Origin: Ectocarpus siliculosus
Lineage: Eukaryota; Sar; Phaeophyceae; Ectocarpales; Ectocarpaceae
NCBI GenBank assembly: GCA_000310025.1
Contig: FN649752.1
Coordinates: 2,929,957-2,943,894 of the forward strand
Direction of reading: 5' to 3'
Length of the DNA: 13,938 nt
A model generated the notes under the pieces. It was given only the letters and a program-made list of their open reading frames with translations. It was not told the origin of the DNA and ran no database searches. A program made the translations under genes and the position numbers. Shown piece after piece: positions 8,861-13,938 of the stretch; the first letter of the stretch is position 1; each line of letters opens with the position of its first letter.

Positions 8861-8881
8861 GCGGGAGAGCCCGCACCCCTA
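8861..8881 (-). promoter_or_regulatory. Candidate stop-codon readthrough site between gag and pol
   Basis: The amber TAG (8881-8879) is followed by GGGT and then a perfect 5-bp stem GCGGG/CCCGC (8874-8870 with 8865-8861) with a CTCT loop. Gag and pol share one frame across the stop. A structure shortly after a UAG is the arrangement used by gammaretroviruses for Gag-Pol. Here the function is inferred from frame and structure only. Confidence 0.5.
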
Positions 8882-10342
8882 TTTGTCTTTCCCGTGGGTG
8901 AAGAAGTCAGCGGCCTTGGGTCTCGCGCCGCCCTCGCCAGCGGCGCGCGCCTCTCCTCCGCGCCCTCCCCCGTTGCCGTGGCCAACGCTGCGACCGCGGT
9001 GCTTGTCGCTCGTGGCGCTCCCGCCGACACCGCCCCGGCCGACACGAAACGTCACGCTGCTGGCTGCCCTCCCGCGCGCGCCGGTTGCCGGAGTTTCGGA
9101 CGCTCCGCGCCTAGCGTGGGAAGGGTTCTGGGCATGGATGTACGGGCAGTTACGATCATGGCAACCGGACGACGAGTTGAAGGCGAAGCAGTAACCACGC
9201 GATCTTCCGGAAGTGGTCCCCCGGGCTCGCTTGGACGGCGATAGGAGCTGTTCTCCTGCCCGTATCTGAGGCTGGTAGAAGGCGGCGGCGCCGACCCCGC
9301 CCATGGCGATGAAGCCAGTAATCCTCTTCCACTCGATGGTTACCACGGGCGGAAAATCCTCGATGACAGTCGGCGGCGCAGAGTTTGTTGTCTTGAAACT
9401 GATGGCGGCGTCAAACCACCGCGATGCGAACAGGATTAGGTCGTCGTTGATGAATCCCGCGAACCGGAGTTTGTTCGCGGGATTCCGCATCTCGCCGCGG
9501 TTTTCACGACAGTGCTCGGTGACCATCTCCAAGCCGACGTTGAGGGACTCCTCGAGGATGCCCACGCGCTGGAGACTCTCAGAATCGGTAATGCCTGTTT
9601 TGAGCAACGCCGATATGGTCGTGATGAGGATCGAGAGCGACTCTTCCAACGGAACGTCGGCGTTAGGCGTGTCAGATCCCGAACGGTAGTCTTCCACCCG
9701 GAAGTTTGAGAGCGTGTCGAGCGATGCCGCCACTTTCTCTGTCACCAGAACGCCTTTGCGAAGCAAGGATTGCCACTCCATCTGCGACAATTTTGAAACT
9801 GCCGGAGGCCGTCCCAGGATGAGCCACGCTTTTACCCGGCGGAGGTCCCCCCACATCCGCGCTCTATCCTTTGCCGCAGCTTTAGCCGCCTCGGCGCTGG
9901 GTGTAGCGGGGGCCCGAGAGGCCGGTAGTGGGGCGGTTGTGCCCACCAGTTGCACCTCCCCCTGAAGACCAGGTCCTGCTGCTTGGGTGGCGATCAGGTC
10001 GTCGATCGTTGCTTGAAGCTGCTGGCGATCGCCGGCAGCCTCATCGCGCTTCCGCTGCAGCTCCTCCCTCAGGCCGTCCACCAGCCCGCGGAGAGAAGCG
10101 AGCTCAGTCTCATCAGCGGGGGGGTCGCCGCGGGTGCCTGTCCCTCGCGCTCGCGAGGAGGATACCGCTCGACGCCTCGCGGGAGTACGTGATCCGCTGC
10201 GCGTCGAGGGGCGAGCCGTCGAGCTCGCCACCGATCGCGTGGTAGACCTCCTCGTGCGTGGTGTCGAGGGTGTCGCCGCCCGACCTCGCCCTGCTTGCCC
10301 AGCCGCTGCCCTGCCGCTCCGCGTGGAGGCCCGTGTCGGCAT
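8879..10342 (-). CDS. Gag-like protein with CCCH zinc finger
   Basis: A 487-residue putative nucleocapsid protein expected to bind and package element RNA. The N-terminus (1-75) is disordered and rich in Arg, Ser and Thr. A probable coiled coil lies at 77-120 (ELASLRGLVDGLREELQRKR). A helical central region spans about 155-320, with WGDLRRVKAWLILGRPP and FAGFINDDLILFASRWFDAAI. A zinc knuckle of C-x8-C-x4-C-x3-H type follows: C385, C394, C399, H403. The tail (405-475) is Gly/Arg-rich, typical of RNA binding. The start is the ATG at 10342; the frame is open further upstream but I saw no earlier ATG. Gag proteins diverge quickly, so the call rests on position before RT, the finger and composition. 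Confidence 0.82.
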   Translation of the reverse strand: MPTRASTRSGRAAAGQAGRGRAATPSTPRTRRSTTRSVASSTARPSTRSGSRTPARRRAVSSSRARGTGTRGDPPADETELASLRGLVDGLREELQRKRDEAAGDRQQLQATIDDLIATQAAGPGLQGEVQLVGTTAPLPASRAPATPSAEAAKAAAKDRARMWGDLRRVKAWLILGRPPAVSKLSQMEWQSLLRKGVLVTEKVAASLDTLSNFRVEDYRSGSDTPNADVPLEESLSILITTISALLKTGITDSESLQRVGILEESLNVGLEMVTEHCRENRGEMRNPANKLRFAGFINDDLILFASRWFDAAISFKTTNSAPPTVIEDFPPVVTIEWKRITGFIAMGGVGAAAFYQPQIRAGEQLLSPSKRARGTTSGRSRGYCFAFNSSSGCHDRNCPYIHAQNPSHARRGASETPATGARGRAASSVTFRVGRGGVGGSATSDKHRGRSVGHGNGGGRGGEARAAGEGGARPKAADFFTHGKDK

Positions 10343-10718
10343 CTGGTCGCGGTTGGAGTCGTATAAGCAGCGAACCGGCGGCAGGCGGCGGGCGAACGTC
10401 AGGGCGGCGTTTCGGGAACACTTCTTTTCCTCTTCATCGTGGGCGTAGTCGATCGCGCGCCTGGATCTGCAGTTAGAATGGTCTACAAATCCTATCTTCG
10501 GGCGAAACTATCTGACGAGGCTTTTCGTCGGGCCCAGAACGACGCGTTGTTATATCGCGAGCTTGCGTTAGTTCGTTCTCGACGCCTGTGGATTGAGTGG
10601 AGTGATTATTGCTGCTGACGCTACGGTCACCGTACGTCGACCAATCCCGAATATTTCTCTCGTTGGAACACTAGCGATGTTTTTATTTTATTTTATTTTT
10701 TTATATATATATATTTTC
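10343..10718 (-). other. Leader segment between gag and the tandem array
   Basis: No sense-strand gene is seen. It contains a near-palindrome TACGGTCACCGTA (10622-10634) and an A/T tract with alternating TA (about 10681-10716) which, on the sense strand, reads as a TATA-like stretch about 360 nt before gag. A 46-codon frame on the opposite strand (10478-10618) is open but not beyond chance. Confidence 0.4.
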
Positions 10719-11777
10719 TTGGATTCGGTGAACCCCGGTTCGCCATCGACACGGGTGCTTCCACTCATTGGCGCGTCCCGTGCTAATACGTGTTTTCATG
10801 CTTTTCTTCGATGCGTTGGATACGGTAAACTCCACTTGCCAACAGCGCGGGTGCTTCCACTCATTGGCGCGTCCCTCGCTGAAACTGACAACACATATGC
10901 AGCACGGGTGCTTCCACTCATTGGCGCGTCCCGTACTGATATTTATACGCAGCGCGGGTGCTTCCACTCATTGGCGCGTCCCTTGCTGAAACTGACAACG
11001 CATATGCAGCACGGGTGCTTCCACTCATTGGCGCGTCCCGTACTGATACTTATACGCAGCGCGGGTGCTTCCACTCATTGGCGCGTCCCTTGCTGAAACT
11101 GACAACGCATATGCAGCACGTACTGATACTTATACGCAGCGCGGGTGCTTCCACTCATTGGCGCGTCCCTTGCTGAAACTGACAACGCATATGCAGCACG
11201 GGTGCTTCCACTCATTGGCGCGTCCCGTACTGATACGTGTACGAATTCGTTTTCGATGCGTGGAAATCGGTTAATTCTACTCGCCAACAGCACGGGTGCG
11301 TCCACTCCTTGGCGCGTCCCGTGCTGATACGTGTACGGCTTTTTTTTTTTTTTTCTTTCTTGTTGAGATCGGTTAACTCTACTCGCCAACAGCACGAGTG
11401 CTTCCACTCGTTGGCGCGTCCCATGCTGAGGCTGACATCACATATGCAGCACGGGTGCTTCCACTCATTGGCGCGTCCCGTACTGATGCGTGATTTGTGG
11501 TATTTTTCTACCGCTGCGTTGAATTCGGTTAACTCTATTCGCCAACAGCGCGGATGCTTCCATTCGTTGGCACGTCCCGTGCTGAGGCTGCCAGCACACA
11601 TGCAACGCCATGCGGTCAGCTCTACTCGCCAACAGCGCGGGTGCTTCCACTTATTGGCGCGTCCCGCGCTGATACATGTATAACTTCGTGTTTCGGTGCG
11701 TTGAGATCGGTTAACTTCCACTCGCCAACAACATGGACGAGTGCTTCCACTATTGGCGCGTCCGTGCTGGTGCGTAT
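10719..11777 (-). repeat. Hairpin-forming tandem array in the element leader (14 cores)
   Basis: A 27-bp core beginning GGGTGCTTCC and ending GCGCGTCCC on the plus strand starts at 10753, 10849, 10906, 10956, 11013, 11063, 11143, 11200, 11294, 11396, 11453, 11552, 11639 and 11739. Nine copies are identical (the first eight and the one at 11453); the others carry 1-4 changes or a deletion. Start distances fall near 50, 57 or 87-102 bp, with a 57+50 dimer repeated between 10849 and 11143. Long spacers share the consensus GATCGGTTAACT then ACTCGCCAACAG. Two T runs (about 11339-11354 and 11783-11800) interrupt or end it. Open frames crossing the array reflect the period, not genes. Possible roles (RNA structure, packaging, enhancer) are untested. 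Confidence 0.92.
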
Positions 11778-12890
11778 CCGTCTTTTTTTTTTTTTTTTTT
11801 CTCATTGAGATCACTTCCGCATAGACAATCCTACGGCAGGTTGACGAGTTCTGGCATGCATCAATTGCTGTCCGGGCGTTTTTAGAACGGTCGCTTAATC
11901 GTCGTTGGATGTGACGTATTGTTATAGAACGTTTGTGTCACGGCATGTGCGCGCACGACTTGATGCCCCTCGAGACCTTGGTACACCCAGATTGACCTTT
12001 GAATGACGGCCTTCGCGGGTTCGAACGTCGCGGTCATTTTCTTCTCGCCCCTTTTTTTTTTCATCTTCTTTTTCCTCATGCATACAGCACGTAGTTCGCT
12101 GTCTCGTTTTTTTCTCGTCTTCTTTGTTTTTCAGTATTTTTCTTTGAGTCTTTCTCTCGCATGCATGTGGTTTTTGCTTTTATCCGTTCCCGTGAGTGCT
12201 GTTGAATGCACTTTCCGATTACGTATGCGGCCGCTTTGTATACCGTGGGACTTGTCAATACCATCAGTGGGGACTTGTCAATACCATCCGTTGAGACGAT
12301 TGCTCACGTGAGTGAGCATATTATCGTGGGTTCCTTCAGCTATATGCCCCTCTGTGCGTGGCACCGATAAGGTTGTACCGACAAGTAGTCCCAAGCCGGG
12401 GAAAACAGAAAAAACAAGGCACCTGCCTCATGTGCATACTCTTGACATGCCCTACTGCCGCGGGTCGATTGGTTAGGTCCGAAGCCGCAAGATTCCTCCA
12501 CCCCGTGCAGTACAATGGCTGCTATCGTGGCACGTACAGCAACCGCGACAAGTCAGCGTGCGACCATACAACAGGCCCCGCGCTTTCTTTTTTCCGTTGA
12601 ATTTTTTCTTCAGCGAGAGTACGTCTCGATTGGGATGAACCGCATCCAATGTTTGGGGAGGTACCTATCTGAGCGGCGTGGCGAGCGAGACTGCGGTGGC
12701 TTGCCGTCGCTTATCTTACTGCACCCTCCCCCCTCGTGCTAAATGCACGCAGCGGTGAGGTCACAAGAGTAGCGGGACGCGAATAGGAACACGGCCGACA
12801 CGATGGATGTTGGACACGCGTACACACCTTTATATGGAGAGTCGCGTGCTGGTCGCTTCCCCAATGCTTGCGCCGTGTCCCGTCCCGCCC
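11778..12890 (-). other. 5' leader between terminal repeat and tandem array
   Basis: No gene is recognised on either strand over 1.1 kb. On the plus strand it has pyrimidine-rich tracts (about 12039-12075 and 12104-12155). GGACTTGTCAATACCATC occurs twice, at 12248-12265 and 12271-12288. The end next to the 263-bp repeat reads TCCCGCCC. Confidence 0.5.
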
Positions 12891-13153
12891 TTTTCTAAAC
12901 TGCCGCCGCTACTGCGTAAGGCGGCTGCTGCTGTCCTTCCGTTGCCTCACGCGCTCTGTAGCTGTCACATGTTACCCGACTTCACTACAGCCCCTGCGTG
13001 GACTCGATCACGGAATGACACCCCCAACTATAGAGTAATAATTCCAAACGCCGTGACCCTGGGTTTCCGGTAGAAAATGAAGCCAAATTCTAATTCGACT
13101 GTTACAAAATAAACACCAGTTTATTCTATCTGCTTCGACGAACAAACCTTCCT
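12891..13153 (-). repeat. 263-bp terminal direct repeat, 5' copy
   Basis: It is identical to 5032-5294 except for T at 12970. In the sense orientation this copy is upstream of all element genes, so a promoter is expected in or near it, but no TATA box or initiator could be assigned. The same GCCGCC/GGCGGC hairpin is present (12902-12907 with 12920-12925). Confidence 0.95.
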
Positions 13154-13182
13154 GTCTGCATATTTATTTATGGAGATGGGCA
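13150..13182. repeat. Outer 33-bp direct repeat, right copy
   Basis: An exact copy of 4986-5018. Its first four bases, TCCT, are also the last four of the 263-bp repeat, so the border between element and flank cannot be fixed to the base. After it the sequence diverges from the left side. Confidence 0.9.
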
Positions 13183-13938
13183 CTTGGATACATATATATG
13201 AACACGGGGTCAGTTTGACGCAACCAATAATAAGCGTCGAGCCTCGGCAAAAATAAATTGAGCGGTGGCGCGTTCTGTACTTCTCTTTCAATTGCCGTCA
13301 GAGCAACCCCACCCACATGACATCGGACCTTCGAAATCGTACCCAGCCTGTAGAAAAAAGAAATCCCGTCCACCGTCCAATCGAAGGCACTACATCGGAC
13401 TGTCTAGTAGCAGGTGTTGAGTAGCTTTGTGCGTGGGTGCCTCGGCGCGGGGTCCCGTAGTGGGAAACAAAAGGTGCCAGCAGCTGGGTACTGCCAACGG
13501 TCAAAATGTAGAAACTATCCGCGGGCGTGAAAGCCCTTCTACGTGGTGGAGCGTGGAAGCTCGTGTATAATATAGTTGTGGCGTGGAAGCCGGGTGGCGT
13601 GGTGGCCCTGATGTAAAGGTATATGTAGGGACGTGGGAGTCCTGAAGGCGTGGAAGCCGGGTTGGCGTGATAGCCGGAGTATGGGCGTGGAAGCCGGGGT
13701 TGGCGTGAGAGCCGGAAAAAGGACTTGATTATACACAGAAAAAGGAAGTGAGGAACCACAAGCCACGCACACAAATTCCGTTGTAGACACCCATACCCTC
13801 AAACCTGCAATATGTGATAAAGTTGGTACCACCAAATCTAATCCATAGCAACCATTGAACCCCCAAACTCCCCGCTCCATCTGCTCGGGAAATTCTTGCT
13901 CGCAATAATCTGTTGATACTGTGAGTACATCCAACAGC
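13183..13938. other. Right flank, no recognised gene
   Basis: Apart from the hairpin cluster (13523-13713) I see no feature. A minus-strand frame from an ATG at 13934 stays open for 131 codons. Its first 70 or so residues are not low-complexity, but they match no family I know, and it then runs through the hairpin cluster. It could be an exon of an unknown gene or chance. Confidence 0.4.
13523..13713. repeat. Cluster of nine mini-hairpins with GTGRNR loops
   Basis: Hairpins start at 13523, 13549, 13580, 13596, 13629, 13647, 13664, 13684 and 13702. Each has a 3-4 bp stem closing a six-base loop: GGGC-GTGAAA-GCCC, GAGC-GTGGAA-GCTC, GGAC-GTGGGA-GTCC, and six with GGC/GCC stems. Stem bases change in complementary pairs while the loop keeps GTG at its start. 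Spacing is irregular (16-33 bp). Function unknown. Confidence 0.7.

Larger units (their letters stand above)
4986..13182 (-). mobile_element. DIRS-like (tyrosine recombinase) retrotransposon with 263-bp terminal direct repeats
   Basis: In sense orientation (minus strand) the order is terminal repeat, 2.5-kb leader with tandem array, gag, RT-RNase H, tyrosine recombinase, terminal repeat. RT plus a tyrosine recombinase, with no DDE integrase and no protease seen, defines the DIRS order of retrotransposons. Known groups end in inverted repeats (DIRS1) or split direct repeats (PAT, Ngaro). Here the visible termini are direct repeats differing at one base in 263. I did not find the A1-B1-A2-B2 arrangement. 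No methylase domain was seen after RNase H. Coordinates include the outer 33-bp copies; the element proper may be 5032-13153. The pol frame break suggests this copy may not be autonomous. Confidence 0.88.

Noticed and set aside
10113-10421. Minus-strand frame overlapping the gag N-terminus, with high GC at third positions
   Set aside because: It opens with GTG rather than ATG, and its third-position bias follows from the Ser/Thr/Arg-rich gag frame, whose second positions are nearly always C or G. A one-base change in a C7 run would join it to gag, so it deserves a glance in other copies, but gag from the ATG at 10342 is simpler.
10719-11777. Regularly spaced repeats resembling a CRISPR array
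   Set aside because: The spacers are themselves repeated (two short types plus a long consensus), spacing is 50/57/about 100 bp, no cas gene is near, and the context is a eukaryotic retroelement.
10593-11814. Several open frames across the tandem array on both strands (repeated LIGAS or GRANEWKHP motifs)
   Set aside because: They simply translate the 27-bp core and its spacers in different frames; no independent coding signal.
4986-13182. Ordinary LTR retrotransposon (Copia or Gypsy)
   Set aside because: Direct terminal repeats suggest it, but there is no aspartic protease or DDE integrase, the repeats do not start TG and end CA, and a tyrosine recombinase follows RNase H.
11396-13695. Octamer GTGGAAGC shared by the leader array (minus strand) and the right-flank mini-hairpins
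   Set aside because: Eight bases only, and the surrounding structures differ; likely coincidence without more copies.

Overview
This looks like nuclear DNA of a eukaryote. The left part holds a gene split by four GT-AG introns of about 0.6-1.2 kb, encoding a urea/proton symporter of the DUR3 type. The rest is dominated by a DIRS-like (tyrosine-recombinase) retrotransposon. Long introns, tiny 5' exons, frequent CAG/CTG trinucleotides and a DUR3 gene would suit a stramenopile alga such as a brown alga. That taxonomic guess is inference from style, not from a marker gene.

Left part (1-4129, minus strand): I could assemble the 5' half of a DUR3 gene from five exons (4129-4097, 2915-2867, 2190-2149, 1554-1499, 803-280). 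All junctions obey GT-AG, the phases agree, and the joined protein runs colinearly through the N-terminal region of DUR3/SSS transporters. The rest of the gene lies off the left edge, where the window starts in a 34-base G run. Positions 4130-4985 are the DUR3 upstream region.

Middle and right (about 4986-13182): an 8.1-kb retroelement lies in the same orientation as DUR3 (minus strand). From its 5' end (high coordinates) it has: an outer 33-bp repeat copy; a 263-bp terminal direct repeat; a 2.5-kb non-coding leader carrying a hairpin-forming tandem array (10719-11777); gag with a CCCH zinc finger; pol (reverse transcriptase and RNase H) in the same frame as gag but behind one amber stop; a displaced RNase H tail in a second frame; a tyrosine recombinase in a third frame; the second 263-bp repeat; and the second 33-bp copy. 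The 263-bp copies differ at one base, so insertion or homogenisation is recent. No aspartic protease, DDE integrase or DNA methylase domain was seen.

The proteins fit one cycle: Gag packages RNA, RT/RNase H copies it, and the recombinase inserts a DNA circle. The termini are not the textbook DIRS inverted repeats or PAT/Ngaro split direct repeats. They are simple long direct repeats, with inverted-repeat relationships exactly at their borders and a 33-bp repeat outside them. The gag-pol amber stop with a stem-loop 4 nt downstream, and the leader array with a 57+50 bp higher-order period, are the other features most worth checking.

Right flank (13183-13938): no recognised gene. It contains nine short hairpins of the form GGC-GTGRNR-GCC with compensatory stem changes.
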